Part shown: positions 8,154 to 17,843 of the stretch, piece after piece
How positions within the stretch are numbered: the stretch's first letter is position 1
Layout: each line of letters begins with the position of its first letter
NCBI RefSeq assembly: GCF_009759665.1
Contig: NZ_WQNE01000016.1
Coordinates: 100,301 to 164,300 of the forward strand
Origin: Bradyrhizobium cajani
GTDB lineage: Bacteria > Pseudomonadota > Alphaproteobacteria > Rhizobiales > Xanthobacteraceae
Length of the DNA: 64,000 nt
Direction: 5' to 3'
The notes under the pieces: generated by a model
What the model saw: only the letters and a program-made list of their open reading frames with translations
Database searches by the model: none
Told to the model about the DNA's origin: nothing
Position numbers and translations under genes: made by a program

Positions 8154-10583
8154 TCAGGCGGCGTCGAGCCGTGACGGTTTGACCGGCGCGTCGAACAGAA
8201 TCCGCTCGATTGGCTGCGGACGTCCGAACAGATAGCCTTGCGCGAAGTTGACGCCGAGCGCCTTCAGCCGCTCGAACTCCTCGCGGGTCTCGACGCCTTC
8301 GGCGGTGACCGACATGTCCAGCCCGCGGGCCAGCGTCACGATCGAGGAGATGATGGCGGAGCTGCGCGGCTGATGCGTGAGGTTTCGGATGAACGATTTG
8401 TCGATCTTGATCTTGTCGAACGGGAACGCGGTCAGATAGCTCAGCGACGAGTAACCGGTGCCGAAATCGTCGAGCGCGAGCTCGACGCCGATGCTCTTCA
8501 GCCGCTCCATGAAGGCGTGGTTCTCGACCCCGCGCTCCAGCAGCACGGATTCGGTGATCTCGATCTCGAGCCGATGGGGCGGCAGGCCGGAATCGGCGAG
8601 CGCGGCGGAGATCACCTCGAACAGATCGGCCTCCTTGAACTGGATCGGCGACAGGTTCACGGCGACCGCGAGCTCGGAGGGCCAGCCGGCCGCGTCCGCG
8701 CAGGCCCGCCGCAGCACGAATTCGCCGAGCGGCACGATCAGTCCGGTCTCCTCGGCAAGCGCAATGAACTGGTCCGGCGGAATCAGGCCGCGCGTCGGAT
8801 GCCGCCAGCGCACCAGCGCCTCGAAGCCGCGCCGCGCGCCGCTGAGGGCATCGACGAACGGCTGATAGTGCACCTCCAGCTGGCACCGCGCAATGGCGTC
8901 GCGCAAATCCCCTTCCAGCGTGTTGCGCGCCTCGAGCTCGGCCGACAGCGCCTCGTCGTAGATGGTGAAACAGTTGCGGCCCGCCGATTTCGAGCGGTAG
9001 AGCGCGAGGTCCGCCTTCTTCAGCAGCTGCTCCTGGTCGCCGCCGTGATCCGGCGCGATCGCGATGCCGATGCTGGTACCGATCTCCACGCGATGTCCGG
9101 GCAGCGGGAACGGCTCGGCCACGAGCTTGGCGATCCGTGCGGCCAGCTCGGTCGAGCAGGCGCGCTGATCCTCGCAAGCTTCCTGGATGATGGCGAACTC
9201 GTCGCCGCCGAGCCGCGCCAGCACATCGGTCGCGCGCACCGCGGATTTCAGCCGCTGCGCCACCTGGCGCAGCAGCGTATCGCCGGCGCCGTGACCGAGG
9301 GAGTCGTTGACGTTCTTGAAACGGTCGAGGTCGAGCATCAGGATCGAGAAGGCCGGGCCGCCGTCCTCCAGCCGGCCGTTGAGCTCGTCGAGCCGGGCGA
9401 GGAAGAAGGCGCGGTTCGGCAGCCCCGTCAGGATGTCGGTCTGGGCGAGCTCGAGCACCCGCCGGTTGGCCAGCGACAGCCGCCGCGAATTGCGGCTTGC
9501 GAGCATGAGATAGGTCGCGAGCGACAGCGTGAGCAGCATGCCGACGATGATGACCGCGACCGCGCGGTCGTAGGACGACTCCAGCGGACCGCCCGCCGTC
9601 GGCATCGCGCGCACCTGCCAGTCGCCATCGCCGATCTTGAGGCTGCCGGACCAGTGCAGCGCGCGCGCAACGTCCCGCATCGACTGCGGCGCCGTGGAAG
9701 CCGACGAATAATCCGGCCGCATTTCCGCCAGGCTGACGATCTGTCCCGTGAAGGGCGGATAGACGTTGACGCTGACCGCGGGGCTCGCGCCGGTCGTCAC
9801 GCGTATGGACTGGATCAGCAGCGGCAGGTCGAAGATGCCGATGACGAAGCCCGCCAGATTGCGGCGCCGGTCCGCGACCGTGTCACGTGACGTTCCCTTG
9901 GCATAGACGGGAATGGCGACGAGAACGTCGGGCAGCCGACCGCCCTCCTTCGGTTCGTAGAGGTGCGTGCGAATGGCGGCGGTCCGGTCGTTGTCGCGCG
10001 CGCGCTCGAGGACCGCGCGACGTTCGGGAACCGTCGCGTAATCCATGCCGTAGACCGAGGACGTCTTCGGCTGGGTCGAGTAGAACACCGGGAAATATTC
10101 GTCGCTCTGCGGCGCAACGGCAAAGCTCTCGCCCTGGAGCGACTTGATGCGATAGCCGGACACCCCATCCGTGATCGCGGCGGCCTCGTATTCGGCACGC
10201 TCCTTGCGGTTCACGCGCGGCAGCCAGGCAATGCGCAGCATGCCGGGGTGACGCTCGAACAGCCGGGCGCTGAAGGTCTCGAATTCGCTGCGGGTGATTT
10301 CCTCATTGGTCGATTCGAACAACGTGCGCAGTGCGACGAGCCTGGAGATATACTCGTTCATGCCGTTCTGCATGACGATCGCTTCGGTTTCGGCAACGTT
10401 CTCGAACTCGATCCTGTTGACGCGGTCTTCCCAGCGCGCCACGGCGGCTGCGCCCACGACCGAGAACAGAAGACCGACGCCGACCGCGACGAGCGCAGGG
10501 CGATAGAGACCGAGCAGCGGCGCGGCACGCCACCATCCCGTCCCACGCCTCCGATCCTGATCGTTCTGATCGCGACCGCCCAT
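8154..10583 (-). CDS. CHASE-GGDEF-EAL membrane c-di-GMP enzyme
   Basis: This 809-residue membrane sensor has an N-terminal TM near residues 28-48 and a periplasmic CHASE domain (about 60-290) with FETFSARLFERHPGMLRI, FAVAPQSDEYFPVFYS and VYGMDYATVPERRAVLERA. A second TM lies near 340-360 and leads to GGDEF (RLGGDEF near residue 458) and EAL (FEALVRW near 588, DDFGTGYSSL, KIDKSFI). Both enzymatic motifs are intact, so it is potentially bifunctional, with CHASE sensing an external small molecule. I use ATG 10583 (MGGRDQND); a TTG at 10595 is in frame. It ends with a short tail after the expected YLFGRP motif and has no operon partner. Confidence 0.94.
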   Translation of the reverse strand: MGGRDQNDQDRRRGTGWWRAAPLLGLYRPALVAVGVGLLFSVVGAAAVARWEDRVNRIEFENVAETEAIVMQNGMNEYISRLVALRTLFESTNEEITRSEFETFSARLFERHPGMLRIAWLPRVNRKERAEYEAAAITDGVSGYRIKSLQGESFAVAPQSDEYFPVFYSTQPKTSSVYGMDYATVPERRAVLERARDNDRTAAIRTHLYEPKEGGRLPDVLVAIPVYAKGTSRDTVADRRRNLAGFVIGIFDLPLLIQSIRVTTGASPAVSVNVYPPFTGQIVSLAEMRPDYSSASTAPQSMRDVARALHWSGSLKIGDGDWQVRAMPTAGGPLESSYDRAVAVIIVGMLLTLSLATYLMLASRNSRRLSLANRRVLELAQTDILTGLPNRAFFLARLDELNGRLEDGGPAFSILMLDLDRFKNVNDSLGHGAGDTLLRQVAQRLKSAVRATDVLARLGGDEFAIIQEACEDQRACSTELAARIAKLVAEPFPLPGHRVEIGTSIGIAIAPDHGGDQEQLLKKADLALYRSKSAGRNCFTIYDEALSAELEARNTLEGDLRDAIARCQLEVHYQPFVDALSGARRGFEALVRWRHPTRGLIPPDQFIALAEETGLIVPLGEFVLRRACADAAGWPSELAVAVNLSPIQFKEADLFEVISAALADSGLPPHRLEIEITESVLLERGVENHAFMERLKSIGVELALDDFGTGYSSLSYLTAFPFDKIKIDKSFIRNLTHQPRSSAIISSIVTLARGLDMSVTAEGVETREEFERLKALGVNFAQGYLFGRPQPIERILFDAPVKPSRLDAA

Positions 10584-10869
10584 CTTGATCCGCAAGTCCC
10601 CATCGCGCAGCGGCTCGAACTTCTGGTTGAGCCACCGGAACCACTATCGGACAAGGATCGCGGTTAAGAACTGCACAATTTTGACACCGGGGTGCGCCGC
10701 ATTGCGCGGCTTAGTTAACGATTGCCCCTGCAAGTCGCGGCAGTCTGCCGGTAATTTGCCGGTTTTACCCGGAGTCTTACGGACCATCGATCAGGTTGCG
10801 GGTTAGCAACCTGTTCAGGCCGCAGAACTATCGTTTCCACAACGCATCCCGCATCCGGCAAACCATCTC

Positions 10870-12036
10870 ATGACACGATCGCGATCCGCGACATACGTCG
10901 CCTTGACCATCGCATTGCTGGCAGCGGCGACGCTTCCAGCGAAAGGCGACGAGGTCGGCGTCAGCGACGATGCGATCCTGTTCGGCCAGGCCGCCGCGCT
11001 CGAGGGTCCCTCCTCCGCACTCGGACAGCAGATGCGGCAGGGCATCGTCGCGGCGTTCACCGAGATCAACGCCAAAGGCGGCGTTCACGGCCGCAAGCTC
11101 CAGCTGATCAGCCGCGACGACGGCTACGACCCCGACCGCTCGGTGGCGCAGACGCTGCGCCTGATCGAGGAGGACAAGGTGTTCGCGCTGATCGGCGCGG
11201 TGGGCACGCCGACCGCGATGGCGACAATACCGATCACCAGCGCCAGGAACGTGCCCTTCATCGGCCCGTTCACCGGCGCCGAATTCCTGCGCGACCTCGA
11301 GCTTGCCAACGTCGTCAACATCCGCGCGAGCTATGGCGCCGAGGCCGAAGCGTGGATCAAGCATCTCACCGAGGATCGCAAGTTCACCCGCATCGGCATC
11401 TTCTACCAGGACGACTCGTTCGGCCGCGACGGTCTTGCCGGGGTGAAGCGCGCGCTCGCCAAGCGCGGCCTCGAGCTCGCCGCCGAGGGCACCTTCGAAC
11501 GCAACACCCGCGCGGTCCGCCCGGCCTGGCGGGTGATCAAGAGAGCCGAGCCCGAAGCCATCGTCATGGTCGGGACCTACGGTCCCTGCGCGGAATTCAT
11601 CAAGCTCGCGCATCGCAGCGGCTTCAATCCGACCTTCGTCAACATCTCCTTCGTCGGTGCCAATGCGCTCGCCAGGGAGCTCGGCCCCGAGGGCGAAGGC
11701 GTCATCGTCTCGCAGGTCGTGCCGTTTCCCTGGGATCGCTCCCTGCGGCTCGTCGCCGACTACCAGGCGGCGCAGAAGGCGTTCGACCCGGCGCTGACAC
11801 CGGACTTCGTGTCGCTCGAAGGCTATCTCTCCGGCCGCCTCGCGGCGGCGGCGCTGGAACAGGCCGGACCGAAGCCGACGCGCGCGAGCCTGTTGCGCGC
11901 GATCAACGATGTCGGCCGCTTCGACATCAGCGGCACCATCGTCACCGTCGGCATGCGCATGATCGACACGCCGCCGAAGGTGTTTCTGACCGTGATCCAG
12001 AAGGACGGAACGTTCAAGGCGGTGGACAGGCTTTAG
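10870..12036 (+). CDS. ABC transporter substrate-binding protein (branched-chain amino acid type)
   Basis: This 388-residue secreted protein has a signal peptide (TYVALTIALLAAATLPAKG), then the type I periplasmic-binding fold of the LivJ/Peripla_BP_6 group (ILFGQAAALEGPSSALGQQM; SRDDGYDPDRSVAQTLRLIEE). It would bind a small organic ligand in the periplasm and deliver it to an ABC permease, but no permease or ATPase gene is adjacent, so the ligand cannot be inferred. The start ATG 10870 has no clear Shine-Dalgarno. Its 3' end overlaps the convergent dehydrogenase gene by 4 bp. Confidence 0.9.
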   Translation: MTRSRSATYVALTIALLAAATLPAKGDEVGVSDDAILFGQAAALEGPSSALGQQMRQGIVAAFTEINAKGGVHGRKLQLISRDDGYDPDRSVAQTLRLIEEDKVFALIGAVGTPTAMATIPITSARNVPFIGPFTGAEFLRDLELANVVNIRASYGAEAEAWIKHLTEDRKFTRIGIFYQDDSFGRDGLAGVKRALAKRGLELAAEGTFERNTRAVRPAWRVIKRAEPEAIVMVGTYGPCAEFIKLAHRSGFNPTFVNISFVGANALARELGPEGEGVIVSQVVPFPWDRSLRLVADYQAAQKAFDPALTPDFVSLEGYLSGRLAAAALEQAGPKPTRASLLRAINDVGRFDISGTIVTVGMRMIDTPPKVFLTVIQKDGTFKAVDRL

Positions 12037-13010
12037 GGCCGCCGCGTCCAGCGGTCCGCGTTGACGGCGCCCTGTGGCACCTCGCCTCTGACGATCGCTT
12101 CGACCTGACGCACCGTTTCCAGCGACTGGTATTCGATCGCCTGCGGCGTCAGGCCGCCGACATGCGGCGTGGCGATGACGTTCGGCAATTTCGCCAGCTC
12201 GGGCGTCGGCATCTGGTCGGGTGCGCGGCCGACGTCCATCGCGGCACCCGCAATCCGGTTCTCCAATAGCGCCCGCGCGAGCGCCGCTTCGTCGATGAGA
12301 TTGCCACGCGAGAGATTGACGAAGACGGCATGATTCTGCATGCGCGCCAGCGCCGCCTCGCCGATCAGGTTCTCGGTTGCTTCATTGGCGATCGCAAGGC
12401 AGACGACGTAGTCCGACGCGGCGAGGAGCTCGTCGAGAGAGACATGCCGGATCGCAGCGTCGCTGACGGTCGCGAAGGGATCGGCGACCAGCACCTCCAT
12501 GCGCAGCACTTTTGCGATTTCGGCAAGATAGCGCCCGATGCTGCCATAGCCGATGATGCCGATCCGGCTGCCGGCGAGCTGGCGGCCCATCCGCGCCTCG
12601 GGCTTGCGGCCGGCCTGGTAGGCTGCCGTCGTTCGCGACACGCCGCGGGAGAGATCGACCATGAAGCCGAGCGCGAGCTCGGCCACCGCCTGCACGAAGC
12701 CGGGGCCGGCGCGGGTCACGAGCACGCCGGCCTGCGAGGCGGCCTCGACATCGACGTTGCGGATGTCGACGGCACAGCGGACGAAGGCGCGCAGATGCGG
12801 CAGCTGCGCAAAGATCTCGCCGCTGCCCTCGGTCATGCGGTCGGCGACGATGATGTCGACGTCTCTCGCCGCGCGCACGAGGCCGGCGACGTCGAGCGTT
12901 TCATCGCTCTCGTGCAGGATCACCTCGGCGGTGGCGCGCAGACCGTTCAGGCTGCGGTCGCCGTAATAGTTGCGCCGCATCTCCGGCGTGTGCGCGAGCA
13001 GGACTTTCAC
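12033..13010 (-). CDS. D-2-hydroxyacid dehydrogenase (phosphoglycerate dehydrogenase-like)
   Basis: This 325-residue cytosolic NAD(P)-dependent oxidoreductase carries the nucleotide-binding GIIGYGSIGRYLAEI near residue 150. It also has the catalytic Arg in VNLSRGNLIDE, a Glu about 30 residues later, and His in TPHVGG. It would interconvert a D-2-hydroxyacid and its 2-keto acid. The GTG start at 13010 is preceded by GAGGAG at six bases' spacing, which lies just before the end of the upstream DctQM gene. The 10-bp gap to that gene makes it the last cistron of a TRAP transporter operon, so its substrate is probably the acid imported by that transporter. Confidence 0.9.
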   Translation of the reverse strand: MKVLLAHTPEMRRNYYGDRSLNGLRATAEVILHESDETLDVAGLVRAARDVDIIVADRMTEGSGEIFAQLPHLRAFVRCAVDIRNVDVEAASQAGVLVTRAGPGFVQAVAELALGFMVDLSRGVSRTTAAYQAGRKPEARMGRQLAGSRIGIIGYGSIGRYLAEIAKVLRMEVLVADPFATVSDAAIRHVSLDELLAASDYVVCLAIANEATENLIGEAALARMQNHAVFVNLSRGNLIDEAALARALLENRIAGAAMDVGRAPDQMPTPELAKLPNVIATPHVGGLTPQAIEYQSLETVRQVEAIVRGEVPQGAVNADRWTRRP

Positions 13011-13020
13011 GACAGACTCC

Positions 13021-14880
13021 TCAATATCCGAACGCCCGCGGCAGCGCGGTCGAGAGCCACGGCACGAAGGCGATGACGAGCAGGCAGAGGAAGAGGAGGC
13101 CGAGATAACCCATGATCGGCTTCACCGTCTGCTCGATCGGCACGTTGCCGATCAAGCAGGCGCCGTAGAGCCCAAGCCCGAGCGGCGGGGCGAACAGGCC
13201 GATGCCCATCGCGATCACCAGCACCACGCCGAAATGCAGGGGATCGACGCCGAGCTGCACGGCGACCGGCAGCAGCAGCGGCCCGAAGATGATGAGCGCG
13301 GCCGCGCCTTCGAGCACGGAGCCCATCACGATCAGCACCGCAATCGCCAGCAGGATGAACAACCAGACGCCGGAGGTCTTGGACAGTCCGAGCATGAAAT
13401 CGCCGACCGCATGCGGCACCTGCTGCAAGGTCAGCGTGAAGGCGAGCGACTGCGCGGCGGCGACGATGAACAGCACGAGGCCCGCGCGCGTCGCCGCCTG
13501 GACAAAACTGTGCGCGGCCGATCTGAAGCCGAGCTCGCGGAACACCACGCTGCCGACGACGAGCGCATAAGCCACCGCGAACGCCGATATTTCCGTGGCG
13601 GTGGCAAAGCCGCTCTTGAAGCCGAAGAAGATCATGAAGATCAGGCCGAACGAGGCGATCGCGCCGCTCCACAGGCCCGACACCGGCATCTGCGGTTCGA
13701 CCTCTTCGGCCTGCGCCGGCCGCTTGCCGAAGATGATGGAGACCGCGATCAGGACCAGCGCCATCAGCGCCGACGGCAGGAGGCCGGCGACGAACAGCCC
13801 GCCGATCGACAGGTTCGCGACGAAGCCGAGGATGATCAGATTGATGCAGGGCGGAATGGTCTCGGCCATCACCGCGGACGCCGCCAGCAGCGCCACCGCT
13901 CCGCCCGGGTTCTGCTTCGAGCGGCGCGCCGCCGGGATCAGCACGGAACCGACGGCGGCAACATCCGCCATCTTCGAGCCGGAGATGCCGGAGAACAGCA
14001 CCATGGAGGCGACCATCACGACGTTCAGGCCTCCGCGCATCCGGCCCACCGCGCGCTGCAACAGCTCGATCAGCCGCACCGACATGCCGTTGGCTTCCAT
14101 GAGGTAGCCGACCAGGATGAAGAAGGGAATCGCGAGCAGCACGAAATTGTCGATGCCGCGCGCCATCTGCTGGGCGAAGATGACGCCGGGCAGCGCGCCT
14201 TCGACCCAGATGAAGATCAGCGCGGCGAGCGCCAGCGCAAAACCGATCGGCAATCCGCCGAACAGGGTTGCGAAGAAGCCGATCAGCATCAGCGTACCCG
14301 CCGACGGCACCGAGGACGGCGACAGATAATCCCAGGCGAGATAGAGGCCGGTCACGACGATGATCGCAACGAGGCCCCTGACGATATCGGGCAACGGCCT
14401 TGCGCAGAGATGGTCGATCGCGAACACCGTCATGAACAGCGCGCCGACGCCCATCGGGTAGAAGGTCAGCTCCAGCGGCAGGCCGGAACCGGTGGTCTGG
14501 CCCGATGTCAGCGAGCCGAGCTTGATGGCGTTGTAGGCGACATAGCCGGAGATCAGCACGATCAGCAGTGCGCTCGCGGCATCGACCAGCGTGCGCAGCC
14601 GCGCCGGCAGCAGGTCGCGGAAGAAGGACACGCCGACATTCTCGCCGCGCGCGAGCGCGCTCGCCGCGCCGAAGAAGGCCGAGCCGACCATCAGTCCGCG
14701 CGCGACGTCGTCCGACCATTCGACCGGCGCATTGAAGAAGAAGCGCAGCAGCACGGACGCGCAGACCACCAGCAGGTCGGCGGCCAGCAGGATGGCCGCG
14801 ACCGCATCGCTGAGGCGAAGCAGCAGGGCGATGCTCCCGTGGCGGCCGCCCGAGAGCGACATGGCGCCTGTCATCGCCAT
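13021..14880 (-). CDS. TRAP transporter fused small and large permease (DctQM)
   Basis: This 619-residue inner-membrane protein is a fusion. Residues of about 15-170 form a four-helix DctQ-like small subunit (LLRFFFNAPVEWSDDVARGL). From about 180 onward the DctM subunit has some 12 membrane segments, with IPFFILVGYLMEANG, SGISGSKMADVAAVGS and the FAPPLGLGLYGA loop. It uses the ion gradient to move an organic acid delivered by the DctP protein. The ATG at 14880 overlaps the dctP stop codon by one base (TGATG), implying translational coupling; a longer in-frame reading upstream runs inside dctP and is not needed. Confidence 0.93.
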   Translation of the reverse strand: MAMTGAMSLSGGRHGSIALLLRLSDAVAAILLAADLLVVCASVLLRFFFNAPVEWSDDVARGLMVGSAFFGAASALARGENVGVSFFRDLLPARLRTLVDAASALLIVLISGYVAYNAIKLGSLTSGQTTGSGLPLELTFYPMGVGALFMTVFAIDHLCARPLPDIVRGLVAIIVVTGLYLAWDYLSPSSVPSAGTLMLIGFFATLFGGLPIGFALALAALIFIWVEGALPGVIFAQQMARGIDNFVLLAIPFFILVGYLMEANGMSVRLIELLQRAVGRMRGGLNVVMVASMVLFSGISGSKMADVAAVGSVLIPAARRSKQNPGGAVALLAASAVMAETIPPCINLIILGFVANLSIGGLFVAGLLPSALMALVLIAVSIIFGKRPAQAEEVEPQMPVSGLWSGAIASFGLIFMIFFGFKSGFATATEISAFAVAYALVVGSVVFRELGFRSAAHSFVQAATRAGLVLFIVAAAQSLAFTLTLQQVPHAVGDFMLGLSKTSGVWLFILLAIAVLIVMGSVLEGAAALIIFGPLLLPVAVQLGVDPLHFGVVLVIAMGIGLFAPPLGLGLYGACLIGNVPIEQTVKPIMGYLGLLFLCLLVIAFVPWLSTALPRAFGY

Positions 14881-15911
14881 CAGGCTTGCGTCGCGCGGAT
14901 GATGTCGATGACGGCCCTGGACTCCGGCCGCGCCTTGATGAAGTTCTCGGTCTGCGGCGCCACGCGCGTGCGGAAGGCCTCGCGGTCGCATTCAGCCAAC
15001 GTGACGCCCTTCTCGGTCAAGGCCGCCAGCGCCTCCTTCTCGACCGCAAGCCCATGAGCGCGCGTGTCGGACGCGGCTTTCTTCGCGGCATCGAGGAAGC
15101 CCTCGCGCAGCTTCGGGTCCATGCGGTTGTAGGTCATGTCGCTGAAGTAGATCGCGAGCGGCGAGAAATTGTGCTGCGTCAGCCCATAGAACTTCGACGT
15201 TTCGAAGAACTTGCTGGCCAGGATCGTCGGCGGATCGTGCTCAAGCCCGTCCAGCACGCCGGCCTGCAACGCCGTGTAGATCTCGCCGAACGCCAGCGGC
15301 GTCGCCGCGGCGCCCATCAGGCGCAGGCATTCCGTGATGACAGGATTTGGCAGCGTCCTGATCTTCAGGCCGGCGAGATCCTCCGGCGTCTTGACCGGCT
15401 TCTTCGCCAGCACGCTGCGGGAGCCGAAATTATAGGCCCAGGCGATGATGCGGATGTTGCCGCCCTTGAGCAGGGCGTCCTCGATCGGCTTGGCGGCGCC
15501 GGCGTCGAACGCCTTGGTCTGCTGCGGGAAGCTCGAGAACAGGAAGCCGAGATCGAAGGTGCCGACCAGCGGCACGAGGTTCGCCGAGATCGACGAGCCC
15601 GACACCATGAGATCGATGACGCCGAGCTTCACCGAATTGATGACGTCGATCTCCTGGCCGAGCTGGTTATCGGGAAAGAATGCGACCTCGATCTGCTCGC
15701 CAAGCCCGTTCGCCTTCAGGTTCTTGACCAGATTGTCGCAGTAGACGCGGCCGTTGGCGTATTTGGGATCGTTCGGCAGCGAGGAGGAGCATTTCAGCTT
15801 CAACGTTGCGGCTTCGGCGCGGCCGATGATGGCGGGGGAGAGCACGAGACCGGCGGTGACCGCCGCCGATGACTTGATGAACGCGCGACGGTTCACGGGC
15901 ACGATGGTCAT
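14880..15911 (-). CDS. TRAP transporter substrate-binding protein (DctP), Tat-type signal
   Basis: This 343-residue periplasmic solute receptor begins with a probable twin-arginine signal, NRRAFIKSSAAVTAGLVLSP. It is followed by the DctP fold (LKCSSSLPNDPKYANGRVYC; GLKIRTLPNPVITECLRLMG; EIYTALQAGVLDGLEHDP). The conserved Arg in KIRTLPNP is the usual carboxylate anchor of this family. The ligand is an unknown organic acid. The chosen ATG at 15911 follows GGGGAGAG; upstream in-frame sequence lacks a signal peptide. It is the first gene of a three-gene operon with DctQM and a 2-hydroxyacid dehydrogenase. Confidence 0.93.
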   Translation of the reverse strand: MTIVPVNRRAFIKSSAAVTAGLVLSPAIIGRAEAATLKLKCSSSLPNDPKYANGRVYCDNLVKNLKANGLGEQIEVAFFPDNQLGQEIDVINSVKLGVIDLMVSGSSISANLVPLVGTFDLGFLFSSFPQQTKAFDAGAAKPIEDALLKGGNIRIIAWAYNFGSRSVLAKKPVKTPEDLAGLKIRTLPNPVITECLRLMGAAATPLAFGEIYTALQAGVLDGLEHDPPTILASKFFETSKFYGLTQHNFSPLAIYFSDMTYNRMDPKLREGFLDAAKKAASDTRAHGLAVEKEALAALTEKGVTLAECDREAFRTRVAPQTENFIKARPESRAVIDIIRATQA

Positions 15912-16325
15912 GGTGCGGTCTCTCCCCGACTGTTCTTGTTGGTGGCCGCGATCGTCGCGTGCGGCCTGTTGCGCGAACTGTATGGCCAAAGCGACAGGGC
16001 AGGCAAGGGTTGCAGCCAGCCGCCGCCGAGCGGCGCCCTGCGAATGACGACGGCACGAAAGCGGCGCGAAACAACCGTGTTTTTCCGCGATTCTCGCTCA
16101 GGACCGGCCGCGCCGTCCGATGTTCGAGTCCGCTTTGGCGCGACGCTCCCGATCGATCCAATTGGAGCATGGATCAATGCGCAATTCACATGGATGACAC
16201 CACAACGATGCTAGGCTGGCTCCGGCGGGCGCCATTCGCAGCGTGATCCAGCGCACAGACAGACGCGTGGCGACAACCTAGAAAAAGTGACATCATCGCG
16301 CGCATTGCCGATGGAGGTGACAACC
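15912..16325. other. Intergenic region between divergent dctP and caspase-like gene
   Basis: These 414 bases carry no convincing gene; the open frames on both strands lack protein-like composition. A 10-bp palindrome TCCAATTGGA lies at about 16156-16165 inside the AT-richer part that should hold the promoters. Confidence 0.5.
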
Positions 16326-17810
16326 ATGCGCCGTCCAGTCCTTTGCAATTTGTTCCTTGCATCCGGTCTTCTTGCGCTCACGCAATTGATGACACCGACG
16401 GATGCCGCCGCCGAAGCCCGTCTCGCGCTCGTGATCGGTCAATCCGCCTATCGCACGGTGCCGGAACTGCCCAACGCCGCCAACGACGCCAAGGGCATGA
16501 CCGAGTTGCTCGGCAGCGCAGGCTTCACCGTCACCACGGCAGCCAATCTGGCGCAGAACGAGATGCGCCAGGCGATCTCGGATTTCGCCGGCAAGGTCAG
16601 CGCCAGCGGCGCCGACACCGTTGCGCTGGTGTTCTATGCCGGCCACGGCCTGCAGATCGACGGCGAGAACTATCTGGTGCCGGTCGATCTCGACCCGAAG
16701 CGCGAGGCCGACATTCCGCTCCAGGGCGTACGGCTGAACGATTTGCTCAATACGCTCGGCGCGCTACCGACGCGGGCGCGCATCTTCATGCTCGATGCCT
16801 GCCGCAACAATCCGTTCCCGGCGCTCAGCGGCGCCGGCCACGGCCTTGCGATCGTCGACACCAAGGCCGGTGCGCCCGGCTCGTTCATCTCCTATTCGAC
16901 CTCGCCCGGCGCGGAGGCCGAGGACGGCTCGGGCATCGACAGTCCCTACACCACGGCAGCACTCACCGTCGCCAAGCAACCGAACCTGCCGATCGAGGAG
17001 GTGTTCAAGCGCATCCGCGTCGCCGTGGCGCAATCGACCGATGGACGGCAGATCCCCTGGGAAAGCTCGTCGCTGACGACCGACTTCAGGTTCTTTGGCG
17101 AGACCGGCAGCCAGCAGCCGTCCCTTCCGGGCGCAGGCTCAATGGCGCTCGCCAGCGGCACGCGCAGCGTCGAGGACTGGCGCAGGGACTTGCAAGGCAA
17201 GCCGGCCATGGTTGCCTATGAACTCGTGATCACCGACGACACCGTGCCGGCGTATCAGGCCTATATCGAATTGTACGCCCAGGACACCCGCACGCCGCGC
17301 CTGCGCGCGGTGCTGGAACGGCGACGGCAGATGCTGGCCTGGGAGCGCGCGACCGCGATCAACACCCGCGCCTCGTTCGAAGCCTATCTGGCGAACTGGG
17401 ACAACAGCGATCTGGCCGCGACCGCGCGCCGGCTGCTGCTCCGCGTCCAGAACCGCAACTACGCACTGCCTGTCGCCGCTGCGGCCACTCCCGCCCCGGT
17501 CGCGGTCGCGATGGCACCGACCTGCCCGTGCTCGACGCCGTCGCCGCCGGCAACGCCGGTCAACCCGGCGGTTGCGCCCATCATCAAGAAGCGCGTCGAC
17601 GACACGCCGCCGAAGCGCAAGGTCGTCGAGACGCCGCCCAAGCGCCGGCCTGCGCCTCCGCCGGAGGAAGTGGTCTACGAGCGCGCGCCGCCCCCCGGTC
17701 CGCCGCCCGGCGCCGTGATGCAGGGTATCGGCATCGGGATCGGACTCGGCATGGGAATGGGCGGCCGCGGCGGCGGAGACAATTATCGCGGCGACTACCG
17801 CAGATACTGA
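16326..17810 (+). CDS. Secreted caspase-like (peptidase C14) protein
   Basis: This 494-residue protein has a signal peptide (LCNLFLASGLLALTQL...) and a caspase-like p20 domain starting at ARLALVIGQSAYRTVPELP. The catalytic His is in FYAGHG (about residue 106) and the catalytic Cys in MLDACRNNP (about 158). The C-terminal third is Pro-rich and ends in a Gly-rich tail (GIGIGIGLGMGMGGRGGG). Bacterial members are orthocaspase/EcpA-like peptidases, some of them inactive; here both dyad residues are present. GGAGGTG at 16313-16319 selects ATG 16326 over an upstream in-frame codon at 16287. It stands alone; the next gene converges on it. Confidence 0.9.
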   Translation: MRRPVLCNLFLASGLLALTQLMTPTDAAAEARLALVIGQSAYRTVPELPNAANDAKGMTELLGSAGFTVTTAANLAQNEMRQAISDFAGKVSASGADTVALVFYAGHGLQIDGENYLVPVDLDPKREADIPLQGVRLNDLLNTLGALPTRARIFMLDACRNNPFPALSGAGHGLAIVDTKAGAPGSFISYSTSPGAEAEDGSGIDSPYTTAALTVAKQPNLPIEEVFKRIRVAVAQSTDGRQIPWESSSLTTDFRFFGETGSQQPSLPGAGSMALASGTRSVEDWRRDLQGKPAMVAYELVITDDTVPAYQAYIELYAQDTRTPRLRAVLERRRQMLAWERATAINTRASFEAYLANWDNSDLAATARRLLLRVQNRNYALPVAAAATPAPVAVAMAPTCPCSTPSPPATPVNPAVAPIIKKRVDDTPPKRKVVETPPKRRPAPPPEEVVYERAPPPGPPPGAVMQGIGIGIGLGMGMGGRGGGDNYRGDYRRY

Positions 17811-17843
17811 GGCGGTCCGAAAACGAACGAGGCAGGCTTACGA

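Noticed and set aside
12970..15057. A 695-codon plus-strand open frame
   Set aside because: It is the antisense of the DctQM gene, with compositionally biased, domain-free protein text, typical of high-GC shadow frames.
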